Shown here one piece after another: positions 45,779 through 53,888 of a DNA stretch of 64,000 nt. Numbering within the stretch: position 1 is the stretch's first letter; each line of letters begins with the position of its first letter. This DNA is from Christensenella massiliensis. Lineage in GTDB: Bacteria > Bacillota > Clostridia > Christensenellales > Christensenellaceae. A program made the translations under genes and the position numbers. A model generated the notes under the pieces. It saw nothing but the letters and a program-made list of their open reading frames with translations. It was not told where the DNA came from and did no database searches. The stretch is from NCBI GenBank assembly GCA_900155415.1, contig LT700187.1, forward strand, positions 620,001 through 684,000, given 5' to 3'.

Positions 45779-46534
45779 TTATTTTTTCTGTTTTCCGTAG
45801 GGGGATTTTCCTGCTTTCTTCAATGCTTCACGCGCTTCGGCCTGCGTTCTGTACCATTTCCCCGTAGCATTTAGGTAATACCTTTTCTGCCATGCATAAG
45901 GGTCCCGTCCGGCGGCCTTATCTGCGGCTTCCATTGCGCTTCGTTTCTGATACTCTGTCATCGTTCCGCTATTCCCGGTAGAGCCTCCGCCTCCTCCAGA
46001 GCTTCTTCCCGTCTTCTTCTGTTTTTCCATATCCCACTGCTCCTGCGCGCGTTTCTCCGCCTGCTCCTGCAAATAAGCCGCCCAGCTGTCGTTCGCCCGT
46101 GCCCATGCGTCCGCATTCTGGGCCGCTTTGATATCGCTGATGTTTTTACGGTATGCATTTTCAAGCTCCGTCATATTATTCTGATAGTTTTGCGTCAGGT
46201 CTCCATATTGCTGGTTATAGCTCGTCGTTGCCGCGTTCCGCGAATTTTGATAGGTTTTCAGCAGATTTCCATACGTACTTTCCGTCATGCCTCCGCGGAT
46301 CCCCTGCGCCGCGAGCGTCACAGGCATATCCCTCATCGCTTTCTGCTGGCTGACATACGCGTCCCGCATTGCCTGTTCCCGCACCGTGCCAAGCTGTCCG
46401 GCGCTTCGGTTATAGCTGCTGTCCAAATTCTTTTTGCTCGCATTGTAATTTTGTGTCTCCGTATCCATCTGTGCCTTATACTGAGACCCCAAATCGTTCA
46501 AATACTGTGTATAATATTCATTCAGTGATGGCAT
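45779..46534 (-). CDS. Phage structural protein with long coiled-coil
   Basis: A 251-aa, Gln/Asn/Tyr-rich protein. Residues ~1-160 look helical with repeated segments such as YNASKKNLDSSYNRSAGQLG and SYNQQYGDLTQNYQNNMTEL. A Gly/Ser linker near 180 (SGGGGGSTG) leads to a basic C-terminal part (AWQKRYYLNATGKWYRTQAE). It lies between the fibre and the 643-aa protein; an internal-virion or tail-assembly role is likely. I recognise no family. Confidence 0.68.
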   Translation of the reverse strand: MPSLNEYYTQYLNDLGSQYKAQMDTETQNYNASKKNLDSSYNRSAGQLGTVREQAMRDAYVSQQKAMRDMPVTLAAQGIRGGMTESTYGNLLKTYQNSRNAATTSYNQQYGDLTQNYQNNMTELENAYRKNISDIKAAQNADAWARANDSWAAYLQEQAEKRAQEQWDMEKQKKTGRSSGGGGGSTGNSGTMTEYQKRSAMEAADKAAGRDPYAWQKRYYLNATGKWYRTQAEAREALKKAGKSPYGKQKK

Positions 46535-46549
46535 TTTGTTCCCTCCGTT

Positions 46550-48481
46550 TTATTTGATCCTGTTCTTTGTATTAAAGTGCGCGATGATGCCCTGCAGCCC
46601 GAATCCCTCTTTTTTCTCGCCATTCTCGAACCGAAGCTGCGTCGTGATGAGCTTTTTTGCTTTCACCGTCATGGCCGCCGTCAGATCGTCCGCGTTCGTG
46701 TTGAATGAAAAACGGCGAAAATCCATGTCCGCAAAGGATATGATGTCCACCGTCCGCTCGTCGATCAGCTGCCATGCTCCGTCTATGCGGATATACGTCT
46801 TGAAAGAAGACCTCGCATACGGCTGAAGCCGTGTAAACAGATAGCGCAGCGTCTTAAAAAGATCTCCATAGGAAAAGTCGATGGTCGGCGTCGTCCAGTA
46901 GGCCCTGATCGCCCGGTCCTCATCCATATAGCTCGCAGATATCTTTTCGCGCGCCATACGCATCACCGCGCCGTCATCCGTACCGAACAAAAGCTCCTTG
47001 CCGCCGTCTCCCGTTCCCCATACACGGACGGGCATATCATCCCAGTAATACCATTCATATTGATATTGCTCCGCTCCTTTCCCGTCATAATGCTTCTGGG
47101 CCGCATCGGCTACAAAGCAAACGCCGTCTACCGCAAGATATAGATATCCGCCATGCACGATGCCTACGGCATTTTTCAGATCATGTCCTTTCAGCCGCCG
47201 GTCGATGAGCGCGCTCCTCGTCTGTGCATATTTTTCCGCAGTCACCGCATTCGTCGTGACCGCGAACACGCCTTCTTCCGAGAGGAAAAGGTGGTCGTCC
47301 CTTAGGTCGCAGAAGCAGTATTTCGATACGGCGCCCACACCGGCGATACCCTGCTGCATCGAATATACGATCTTTTTGTCCTCGCCGTCCTCCCACAGCG
47401 TTCCGCTCATCAAAAAGGCGGTCGCATCCTGATAGTTGTTTTCCTTGATAACGACAAGATATTCTCCGGATTTTCGATATCCCATGATCGCTGTGTTTTC
47501 CTGTCCGACTACCGCATAATTCGTATCCGGAAAATAGGTCGGCTCCGATGGGTGAGAATAATAATGATAGTTGATATACTGCGGATTGCCTGTCAAAAAC
47601 GCTTGATCGTAACTCGATAATCCAAACAGCGTCTGTACCGTGCAGTTCCCGATCGTATCCGCGTATCCGTCCACTGCTTTTGCCGCCGTGATGCGCACGT
47701 TGTCCGCGCCCTCCTCCGGCGATTTTCCCGGTGCCGTTTTAAACGTTATCGCCCCCGTCTTCCGATCCACCGTGAAATCTGTATTTTCCGTCTTTTTCAC
47801 CCACGCGCCGCTTGCGGAAAGGATCTCCGCCGTCACTGTATCCGCATCCAGCGGACAAAAATCCAGCATAAATACCTTTTCCGCCGTTTTCTCTGCCGTC
47901 ACTAAGAAAGAGTTTTTCCGCCATTTATTCAAACGGTTCACCGCTTCATACGCTTCACCGCCCGGATCTGCCGTTCCCGGATTCCGCGAGATGACCGTCG
48001 TCGGGATATATACGTTCGCGCTTTCCGCCGTCTTTTCTATCGTTTCGCCATCACAGCAATAATAATTTTCTCCGTCAAGCAGCCATAACGTGGGCTTAAG
48101 CGCTCCTGTTCCGTCTGCTTTCTGTGCCGCGCTCATCTGAAACGCGGTGGAACGCGCGTCGTTCATCTGCTCTGAGAGCACCGTGTCCTCTTCCGGCGTA
48201 TCGCCGCATAAAATAAATTTTGTTCCCGCGTGTACGAAACGGTAACGCTTTTCCGGCGTCGCCAGTTCAAATATCCCGTTGATCCGGCCATCATATTCCG
48301 CGATCTTTTCATATCCGAAGCGCTTTACGGGCTGTCCGTTCCGGTCGGATATCATGTTCAGCATATCCGGCGACCGTTTCAGGTCCACATTTCCGCTGTA
48401 TGTTGAAAAATCCGCGCCCCTGAATTGTTCGATCACGATGCGCCCCGGCTCCCTGCGCTGCGGTACGCTTACCGTTTTCAT
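46550..48481 (-). CDS. Phage DNA-stabilisation / tail tube protein (beta-propeller type)
   Basis: A 643-aa beta-rich protein. Its start (REPGRIVIEQFRGADFSTY and KRSPDMLNMISDRNGQPVKR) resembles packaged-DNA stabilisation or tail tubular proteins of short-tailed phages, which often begin with a list of positions along a propeller. Many GxYLxLAVDG-like strands (HGGYLYLAVDGVCFVAD, GDGGKELLFGTDDGAVMR) support a propeller. Its place after the head-tail adaptor agrees. The match is by pattern only. Confidence 0.68.
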   Translation of the reverse strand: MKTVSVPQRREPGRIVIEQFRGADFSTYSGNVDLKRSPDMLNMISDRNGQPVKRFGYEKIAEYDGRINGIFELATPEKRYRFVHAGTKFILCGDTPEEDTVLSEQMNDARSTAFQMSAAQKADGTGALKPTLWLLDGENYYCCDGETIEKTAESANVYIPTTVISRNPGTADPGGEAYEAVNRLNKWRKNSFLVTAEKTAEKVFMLDFCPLDADTVTAEILSASGAWVKKTENTDFTVDRKTGAITFKTAPGKSPEEGADNVRITAAKAVDGYADTIGNCTVQTLFGLSSYDQAFLTGNPQYINYHYYSHPSEPTYFPDTNYAVVGQENTAIMGYRKSGEYLVVIKENNYQDATAFLMSGTLWEDGEDKKIVYSMQQGIAGVGAVSKYCFCDLRDDHLFLSEEGVFAVTTNAVTAEKYAQTRSALIDRRLKGHDLKNAVGIVHGGYLYLAVDGVCFVADAAQKHYDGKGAEQYQYEWYYWDDMPVRVWGTGDGGKELLFGTDDGAVMRMAREKISASYMDEDRAIRAYWTTPTIDFSYGDLFKTLRYLFTRLQPYARSSFKTYIRIDGAWQLIDERTVDIISFADMDFRRFSFNTNADDLTAAMTVKAKKLITTQLRFENGEKKEGFGLQGIIAHFNTKNRIK

Positions 48482-48526
48482 CCTGTTCCCTCCTTTTCCT
48501 TCCTACGCCGCCGCGGCGTAGCCGCT

Positions 48527-49129
48527 TCATATCCATCCTGTCGTGCATACGTACTCCGTTTCTCCTGCACGCACTGCATCGCTCCACAATCCCTCCAAAC
48601 GCTGTGCATATTCGTTCCAAAGCATAGACGCAATGGAAGCATCGTCGTCCTTAAACAGGGAAGACGCCATACAAAAGGGTATCAGGTTTGCTGCACCCGG
48701 AGGCAGCTCCGGTACATAATCGTCCGGCGTGCTGTCCGTAAATTCCTCCGGGGCGGCGTGATAATAGATGTGGAACCGCCCTTCGAACGCCCCGTCTACC
48801 CATAAGGTGTGCCCATCCGGCAATATCGCGCACGGCACGCCTCCATCTGCATATTTGTCTGCAAACCTCATAAACACGATCCGGCCGTTCTGCTTCGTCA
48901 GCTCCCGCATATCATATTCCTGCGCCGCTTCGCTCTCTTCCTGTTCTACGGTATACTTTCGGATATCCGGAAGCGCCCGCGCAATGTCATACAGCGCAAT
49001 GTTCGCCGCCCCCGGCATCGCAAGTATATAATCCTTTAGGTTTCCGTCCGACGCCGGGACCACACTTCCTTTTTTGGAATAGGAATACATCAGCTTCAGG
49101 CATTCGTCTCTGATCTCTTTCCAAGTCAT
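48527..49129 (-). CDS. Probable phage head-tail adaptor
   Basis: A 200-aa protein beginning MTWKEIRDECLKLMYSYSKK. The length, helical N-terminus and position between the major capsid protein and the stabilisation protein match adaptor proteins of short-tailed phages such as P22 gp4 or T7 gp11. I use ATG 49129, preceded by GGAAGG; a longer frame reaches back to 49201 without a site. Confidence 0.68.
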   Translation of the reverse strand: MTWKEIRDECLKLMYSYSKKGSVVPASDGNLKDYILAMPGAANIALYDIARALPDIRKYTVEQEESEAAQEYDMRELTKQNGRIVFMRFADKYADGGVPCAILPDGHTLWVDGAFEGRFHIYYHAAPEEFTDSTPDDYVPELPPGAANLIPFCMASSLFKDDDASIASMLWNEYAQRLEGLWSDAVRAGETEYVCTTGWI

Positions 49130-49222
49130 TGCTTCCTTCCTTTCTTTTGCGGCGCGGGAATGGGCCTCCGCCCATTCCCTGCCGCCGGCTTTCCGGGGCA
49201 TGCTGCCCGCTCGCCGTTTTTC

Positions 49223-50245
49223 TTATGCCGCCGCCTTGATCAGCTCCACAGCATTTGTGTCGGAGGCGACTCCGCCCACCGCAAACGCGCGCCAGTCGTT
49301 AAAGCCGGCAATAAACCGCGAACGGCCTTTCCAAATGTTGTTGTCCGTGTTTTCATCCACATAAGACTTCACCGCAAGCTTGATGCGGTCTAACCATACG
49401 GCCCCGCCGCATTCCGTGTTGTAATTGCTGTCCATCATGATCCACGGCTTGTCTTTTGCGTCTATGAACTGGTTCAAATACTGCCAGATCACCACATGGA
49501 ACCGCCCGAACGTGTAGTTGAATCCATTGTTTGCCGTGTTCGGGTCCTTGTCCGCGCCAAGCGCTGCAAAAACGTCTTTTTTCAGCTGCCAGTCATTCGG
49601 TATGATAATCGTATCCGGCGCAATCGCCAGCACCTGTCCGTTATCGTCGCGGAAATCCTGCATCCGGCATTCCATCGCTGCCAGCGTATCCGCCGAGAAT
49701 GCGTCCTTGAACAAATTAGACTGCGCGTCTCCCTTTACCTTAGCGGGGTGGTTGTGCGCAAACAGCTTTTTGCCGTCCGCGCCTGCCGTGGAAAATTTCA
49801 TTCCCCGGAACTTCATGCTTGTTCCGCTGATGCCCCCCGCGAGCAGCGCGGCGCCAAACTGTTCCCGTGTGCGTTGATATCCGCTCACGAATGCATAGGG
49901 CTTGCTGCGCAGATCAAGCGCTTTGCTGTCCTCCACCATTTCCTGCGTCACCGCAAACGAATCTTTCCAAGTCACATGCTCAAGGACCTTTGCATACCCC
50001 TCCTGCATCTCGTCCTGCGGATAAGCTCCGCCCTCTCCCGTCGGCATAAAGCCGTTCATCGACGTCATACCTGTCAGCTTCTCAGAGAAATTTTTGGAAT
50101 CGGCTGTCATAAACACATTGGGAAGCGCCGACTTTTCCTCAAACGCTTCCACCTGCTTCTCTACAAACATTCTGATCGGCTGTTGGCTTTTCCCATAAAC
50201 ACTATCGTTGATACCTGAACTTTCTGAAAATACAATACCTGCCAT
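49223..50245 (-). CDS. Phage major capsid protein
   Basis: A 340-aa protein of HK97-fold type. Segments supporting this are PNVFMTADSKNFSEKLTGMT, the E-loop-like region with PTGEGGAYPQDEMQEGYAKV, FAVTQEMVEDSKALDLRSKP and the long C-terminal domain DTIIIPNDWQLKKDVFAALG ending with VELIKAAA. The gene lies between the decoration and adaptor genes, after the scaffold, as expected. No N-terminal scaffold domain is fused. Confidence 0.87.
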   Translation of the reverse strand: MAGIVFSESSGINDSVYGKSQQPIRMFVEKQVEAFEEKSALPNVFMTADSKNFSEKLTGMTSMNGFMPTGEGGAYPQDEMQEGYAKVLEHVTWKDSFAVTQEMVEDSKALDLRSKPYAFVSGYQRTREQFGAALLAGGISGTSMKFRGMKFSTAGADGKKLFAHNHPAKVKGDAQSNLFKDAFSADTLAAMECRMQDFRDDNGQVLAIAPDTIIIPNDWQLKKDVFAALGADKDPNTANNGFNYTFGRFHVVIWQYLNQFIDAKDKPWIMMDSNYNTECGGAVWLDRIKLAVKSYVDENTDNNIWKGRSRFIAGFNDWRAFAVGGVASDTNAVELIKAAA

Positions 50246-50571
50246 TTCGTCCTCCTTTACACTTTTGGCTCATTTCCGGCTTGTGCCGAAAAATTCACTT
50301 TTCGGGCAAGTCGTCCTCTTCCCAGCACAATTCACTTCGTTCGAGTTGTGCTGGATTCCCTACTTTTCCTCTCTCGCCCTGCCCACAGGGCATGTCCTTT
50401 TGTTCGTTCCTCCATAGGGAATAGAAATTGCGTCGGTTTTGCCGACGCAATTGATTTGCGCGCCACGGCGCCGGAACACAGGTCATTCGGGAATCCCCCT
50501 TGTTCAGACCGCGCTCCTTCTCTTCAACTATTACTTATTCTCAATTCCCTATCGTCCGCTTGCTTGTTCCA
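50246..50571. other. Gap between decoration and capsid genes with strong hairpins
   Basis: No gene. Two strong inverted repeats stand out: CCAGCACAA/TTGTGCTGG (50322-50330 and 50346-50354) and AATTGCGTCGG/CCGACGCAATT (50426-50436 and 50442-50452). Neither has a T-run. The 16-mer CAGGGCATGTCCTTTT (50386-50401) recurs in the terminase-portal gap at 59742-59757. The hairpins may stabilise the capsid message. Confidence 0.6.
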
Positions 50572-50982
50572 TCACCCCGCCGCCGCGGTATCGGCGTCGA
50601 GTATCCTGCCATATACAGTGTCGCCCACAGCGTTTCCATCCTCAAATCCCGTGATGGTAAATACGCCTTTTGTCGTGGTCGCCGTCACGCGGACCCCGTC
50701 CGCAGCGAGTGTTACTGCGTCGCCCGCTTTCAGTGACGTTCCTGCGGCCGAGAGCTCTGCTGCAAGCTCCATATGCGGATTCACACGCACTACCGGCAGC
50801 GGCTCCAAATCATCCGCCGCACTGTTTTTCATACAGATGAATATCGGCTTATCCGTCGCCGCGCATGCTGCTGCGGTTCCATTCGCCAGCTTGATTGCCT
50901 GTCCGATCAAAAATGCACTGGCCGCATTTGGGATCAGTTCGAGCGGCGTTGCGCTCGTAATGTCATACTTGTGTAATTTCAT
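50572..50982 (-). CDS. Probable phage capsid decoration protein
   Basis: A 136-aa, Ala/Thr-rich beta protein: MKLHKYDITSATPLELIPNA, FLIGQAIKLANGTAAACAAT, GDAVTLAADGVRVTATTTKG. The position between scaffold and capsid and the composition fit a lambda gpD- or hexamer-type decoration protein. One base separates it from the upstream 46-aa gene. Confidence 0.7.
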   Translation of the reverse strand: MKLHKYDITSATPLELIPNAASAFLIGQAIKLANGTAAACAATDKPIFICMKNSAADDLEPLPVVRVNPHMELAAELSAAGTSLKAGDAVTLAADGVRVTATTTKGVFTITGFEDGNAVGDTVYGRILDADTAAAG

Positions 50983-50983
50983 C

Positions 50984-51124
50984 TTACTTTCCTCCTTTCG
51001 TTCCGCTTCTCAGGTCATTTCCTTTTTTCACAACGGACTTTGCCTTTTTCTTCGTTGTGAAAAGTGCCTCCACCCTTTGTGTGCCGTTGTTGTTGATCCT
51101 CCCGGCATACGTGTCTTTTTTCAT
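50984..51124 (-). CDS. 46-aa basic phage protein
   Basis: A short frame starting MKKDTYAGRINNNGTQRVEA and ending in a Lys-rich part (TTKKKAKSVVKKGNDLRSGT, then KGGK). ATG 51124 has AAAGGAG upstream, and its end supplies the AAAGGAGG site of the decoration gene one base later. The strong site, tight packing and position between scaffold and decoration genes support it being real. Function unknown; an assembly cofactor is possible. Confidence 0.72.
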   Translation of the reverse strand: MKKDTYAGRINNNGTQRVEALFTTKKKAKSVVKKGNDLRSGTKGGK

Positions 51125-51169
51125 GCTGTTTCTCCTTTCTGTGCCGGTTTTCCCGGCTTTTTTGTGTGT

Positions 51170-51952
51170 TCAGTCCCGCCGCCGCCAATGTGCAAGGATC
51201 TCCGCGTCCGTCGCTTTTGGATTAATCAGGCGATATTGCTCTAAAACGTCTTGCGGGATACTTTCTCCCGTTGCGCTCCCTATGCCGCCCAATTTTCTAA
51301 GATGTTCTTTCCCCTGCGCACTCAGCGCCGCACGTCTCGCCGCGGCGGCACGGCTCTGTGCAATAGAATCCGTGGCATAAGCCGCATAGGCGCGGTAAAG
51401 CGGTACGCCGGCGCCCGCCAGCTTGATTATCTCCTGTGAATTCTCCAGCTTAAAAAAATCATCCGGCGTCCATGCGTTCGCTTCGGGAAAATGCTCGTTT
51501 AATTCCCGCAGCTCTTCTGCAAATCTCTGTTCGTTTACGCGCTGTATGAACTCATTGTCTGCCCGGCTATCGTTCACAGCTGCTTTGCGCACAGGCATCT
51601 CTTGGTTCATCTCCCGCATCTGATGGAAATCCTCATAGCCCATCTGCCGTGCAAACTCATCATTTTCCCGCTGCAGCTGTTCGATGCGTCTGCGTGCGCT
51701 CGCGGCTATCCTGTCCGCCTCATAATTGCGCGGCGGTTTCTCCTTTGCTTTATGCACGGCTTCCTTTTTTCCGCGTATCTCCGCACGTTCCCGCGCAGCC
51801 TCGTCGGCCCGTTCCTGCTTTTCCTCCATTTCCTTATGCGTCTCTTCCAGCGCTGCTGAGATCGCCTCCCCGAATTCTTCGTCAATGCTCGCTTCGCGCT
51901 GTTCTTCCTCGTTTTCCGTGCCGTTTAAATCCTTGATTTCTTCATTTTCCAT
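51170..51952 (-). CDS. Phage capsid scaffolding protein
   Basis: A 260-aa, highly charged and largely helical protein. The Glu-rich N-terminus (MENEEIKDLNGTENEEEQRE) and long coiled-coil (HKEMEEKQERADEAARERAE, ASARRRIEQLQRENDEFARQ), with a basic C-terminal helix (AAAARRAALSAQGKEHLRKL), are typical of scaffolds, which bind the capsid protein through their C-terminus. It precedes the decoration and capsid genes. Confidence 0.82.
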   Translation of the reverse strand: MENEEIKDLNGTENEEEQREASIDEEFGEAISAALEETHKEMEEKQERADEAARERAEIRGKKEAVHKAKEKPPRNYEADRIAASARRRIEQLQRENDEFARQMGYEDFHQMREMNQEMPVRKAAVNDSRADNEFIQRVNEQRFAEELRELNEHFPEANAWTPDDFFKLENSQEIIKLAGAGVPLYRAYAAYATDSIAQSRAAAARRAALSAQGKEHLRKLGGIGSATGESIPQDVLEQYRLINPKATDAEILAHWRRRD

Positions 51953-51961
51953 AGTAGGTCT

Positions 51962-51989
51962 CCTTTTTTCGCTTGGCAGCGTCCTTTCT
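51962..51989. repeat. 28-bp direct repeat, copy 1
   Basis: CCTTTTTTCGCTTGGCAGCG plus 8 more bases (GTCCTTTCT end), identical to 52126-52153. Confidence 0.85.
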
Positions 51990-52125
51990 TTGCTTTTAGT
52001 CCGCTTCCCCGCATCTCACATACGGGCGTCGTTGTGGATTCGCTTCGGGTCCCCCTATCTCATCTCACACTCCGCTGACTCGTGCGTCGCTTCCCCCGCC
52101 CATCAGGGCGGCGCTCCTCCTCGTC

Positions 52126-52153
52126 CCTTTTTTCGCTTGGCAGCGTCCTTTCT
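52126..52153. repeat. 28-bp direct repeat, copy 2
   Basis: Identical to 51962-51989. Recombination between the two copies would remove 164 bases of the gap. Confidence 0.85.
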
Positions 52154-52213
52154 GTATCCCTTGCAGGCTTGTTCCCGTTTGCGCTGGGTCCGCGTCATTA
52201 TCTGCCCGCAGGC

Positions 52214-52399
52214 CTATGTCAGCTTATGCCGCAGCTCTGCTACCGTCCTGCTGTCCTCCGTTACTCGCTTTCCCGCATAATTTTCACATTGTGGATTCAC
52301 GCAATATTGCCTCTGCAATAAAAAAGCGTCGCTGCCTTCCACAACGACGCCCCCGCTTTCAAGCCGCAGGTCGGTTCCGCATTTGGGACATTTTTCCAT
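52214..52399 (-). CDS. Small zinc-ribbon phage protein
   Basis: A 61-aa protein with CPKCG at residues 4-8 and YCVNPQCENY at 32-41, forming a four-Cys zinc ribbon. It is the first gene after the promoter-terminator module B and starts 37 bases past that terminator. It could be a regulator or a small structural protein; no function can be assigned. Confidence 0.75.
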   Translation of the reverse strand: MEKCPKCGTDLRLESGGVVVEGSDAFLLQRQYCVNPQCENYAGKRVTEDSRTVAELRHKLT

Positions 52400-52435
52400 T
52401 TTTCCTCACCTCCCTTCCGTGGTTCAGCACAACAA

Positions 52436-52511
52436 AAAAGAGCCCGGTATTCCCGAACTCTTTTCACTTCTTCCACAATAGCATTATACCACAAAAGTGC
52501 GACCATTTACA
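52436..52511 (-). promoter_or_regulatory. Promoter-terminator module B ahead of the capsid genes
   Basis: On the minus strand TGTAAA (52506-52511), 17 bases, TATAAT (52483-52488) with an extended TG. About 12 bases after the likely start of transcription comes the stem AAAAGAG..CGG-TATTC-CCG..CTCTTTT (52436-52464) followed by a T-run. The core TTTTGTGGTATAATGCTATT recurs with few changes in module A. Genes beyond the stem would be expressed only on readthrough. Confidence 0.72.
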
Positions 52512-52917
52512 TGACATCCGTCCGCCAAAGCCCGACATCTTCGTAAAACAACTTTATTATCCTATCATATCCTCCGTCCTGATCGGGACCGGCCTCCCGT
52601 TTTCCGCCCAGATCCGCACCTGTGCCGCCGCAATGCCGTCGTTTGCAGACAACGGCAGCGCCTCCTCCCGCGCCCTGCGCCATCTCCATCACTGGCTCCC
52701 GCAGGAAAAATTCCATGTTCGCTTCCCGCGTCGCCTCCTCCCCGCTCATGCCCTTTGCCGTCAGGCCCCGGCGGTATTGCTCGTAACGGCTGTCCTCTCC
52801 CATCACATACAGGTCCGCCAGCGTCCGCATATAACTGCTCACTCCTGCTTCCGTTGCTGAAAGCCCCGCCTGCTTCAGCACTCCCCGAAAATATCCGTTT
52901 ACAAATCCCACTTTCAT
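52507..52917 (-). pseudogene. Remnant of a third toxin cassette
   Basis: A frame of up to 136 codons without a ribosome binding site. Its middle (52664-52887) is a 224-base near-exact copy of codons 579-653 of the 935-aa toxin gene, with three differences. Past the copy the reading frame of the repeat gives a basic, unlikely sequence, while a shifted frame reads more plausibly (PLSANDGIAAAQVRIWAENG), so a frameshift is likely. It runs into promoter module B. It looks like a decayed donor cassette. Confidence 0.75.
52664..52887 (-). repeat. Repeat A, downstream copy
   Basis: 224 bases matching 55055-55278 with three mismatches and no gaps. On both sides the similarity ends abruptly. Confidence 0.92.
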
Positions 52918-52931
52918 GATATAATTTTACT

Positions 52932-53000
52932 AGACATTACCGAGGATTTCGGCGTACGGGTTAATCCCCGTAGAGACTGGATATGTCGTCGGTAATGTCT
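52932..53000. repeat. Long hairpin element between toxin cassettes
   Basis: A perfect 12-bp inverted repeat (AGACATTACCGA at 52932-52943 and TCGGTAATGTCT at 52989-53000) encloses 45 bases with an inner 6-bp stem TACGGG/CCCGTA. It lies between the end of cassette 2 and the cassette 3 remnant. It is not followed by a clear T-run on the minus strand. It may be a structured RNA or a recombination or mobile-element end. Confidence 0.6.
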
Positions 53001-53040
53001 TTTATCTGTGTAATATCATAAAACAGTTGTTTCCATCATA

Positions 53041-53064
53041 GAAAAAAAGAAGCGCTTCTGCGCT
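53041..53064 (-). terminator. Terminator of toxin cassette 2
   Basis: AGCGC-AGAA-GCGCT followed by TCTTTTTTTC on the minus strand, 27 bases after the immunity gene stop. Confidence 0.65.
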
Positions 53065-53090
53065 CCCTCTTTTTAAAAAAATAAAAAACT

Positions 53091-53330
53091 TTACTGCACC
53101 CCGTTTGACTCTTTTTTGCGTTGTGCCATTCGACCAAAATAATATTGATCAATGTCAAAATCAAGGCCATAGGCCGCCCTTTCATCTTCCCGCAAATAGT
53201 CATGGATAATCGTCAACACTTCCATATAAGCAAGAATTTCTCCATTTACAAATTCGCTTTCCTCCTCTTTTAGAAGCTCCTCTATCCATTCTTTCACTTC
53301 ACCAATTAAATCCAAGGCTAATCCATTCAT
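53091..53330 (-). CDS. Putative immunity protein of cassette 2
   Basis: A 79-aa acidic, helical protein: MNGLALDLIGEVKEWIEELL, EFVNGEILAYMEVLTIIHDY, YGLDFDIDQYYFGRMAQRKK. Its ATG overlaps the stop of the orphan toxin tip by 4 bases, the usual arrangement of a toxin and its antidote. Small size, acidity and position are the basis; I know no family. It remains open whether it is expressed, because the cassette lacks an obvious start; ATG 53330 has a GAGAGGGG site. Confidence 0.68.
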   Translation of the reverse strand: MNGLALDLIGEVKEWIEELLKEEESEFVNGEILAYMEVLTIIHDYLREDERAAYGLDFDIDQYYFGRMAQRKKESNGVQ

Positions 53331-53888
53331 TTTATAACCCCTCTCTCTCGTAAAATTCCCTGCATAATAGACGCTTCCTGCACATTTCGCATCGCATCTT
53401 TTTTCCACTTTTTTAAATAGCCTAACTGTTCTTCCAGAAATTTTTGATTCCAATCTTCTATATATTTTTCCGGGTGCGCTATCTTATCATGGTGCAGTTC
53501 CACTTGGTAAACATAGCTGTTATAGGCTTTATTTACCTGATTATCTTTCCATTTCAGAGCGTCTGCATATTTCCCATGGTGCTTTCTGCCCTCTTTTGCC
53601 GTGATATACGCGCTGTCGCTTATCATTATATCACCGTTATCGCTTACTTCATACCACTCGGAATTATCTTGTATGAGTTCCGGCAAAGAATATCCTTGTG
53701 GAATTTGACTGTCTCCGTTCCCACCTTTGCTGAAAACAATATTGTCCTGCGGTATCTCTACTTCTCCCCCGGAAAACCGCACGCCCTCCGGCGTCACATA
53801 TTCATATTCCATCCCCGGTGCGTAAGCGTATTCCGGACGCTGCTGCAAATCTTCTCCGCCGAACAGCCCCCCGCTCCCGCGCCGTCAG
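53327..53888 (-). pseudogene. Orphan toxin tip (cassette 2), start-less
   Basis: An open frame that begins inside repeat B and ends at 53327. Its first 44 codons copy toxin residues 707-750 (ending NIVFSKGGN), then it continues with 129 residues unlike the active tip: WYEVSDNGDIMISDSAYITA, a His-rich stretch KEGRKHHGKYADALKWK, VELHHDKIAHPEKYIEDW and a helical end. A one-base insertion in a C-run (near 53867-53872) and a TGA just upstream close the frame, and no ribosome binding site is seen. It looks like a silent donor that becomes active when recombined onto the main gene. Confidence 0.82.
53716..53888 (-). repeat. Repeat B, downstream copy
   Basis: 173 bases matching 54762-54933 with two mismatches and one inserted base. 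Similarity ends sharply at the toxin-domain border on the left and fades on the right over a further ~50 bases. Confidence 0.92.

Larger units (their letters stand above)
51953..52213. other. Gap between zinc-ribbon and scaffold genes
   Basis: About 260 bases with no gene seen. It is bordered by a 28-bp exact direct repeat (listed separately), 164 bases apart, and its middle is rich in short GC stems. Confidence 0.5.

Noticed and set aside
52951-52985. CCCCGTAGAGACTGGATA, which recalls the conserved R segment of group I introns
   Set aside because: No matching S segment, P3-P8 core or exon junction is present, and the stretch fits inside a simple 12-bp hairpin.
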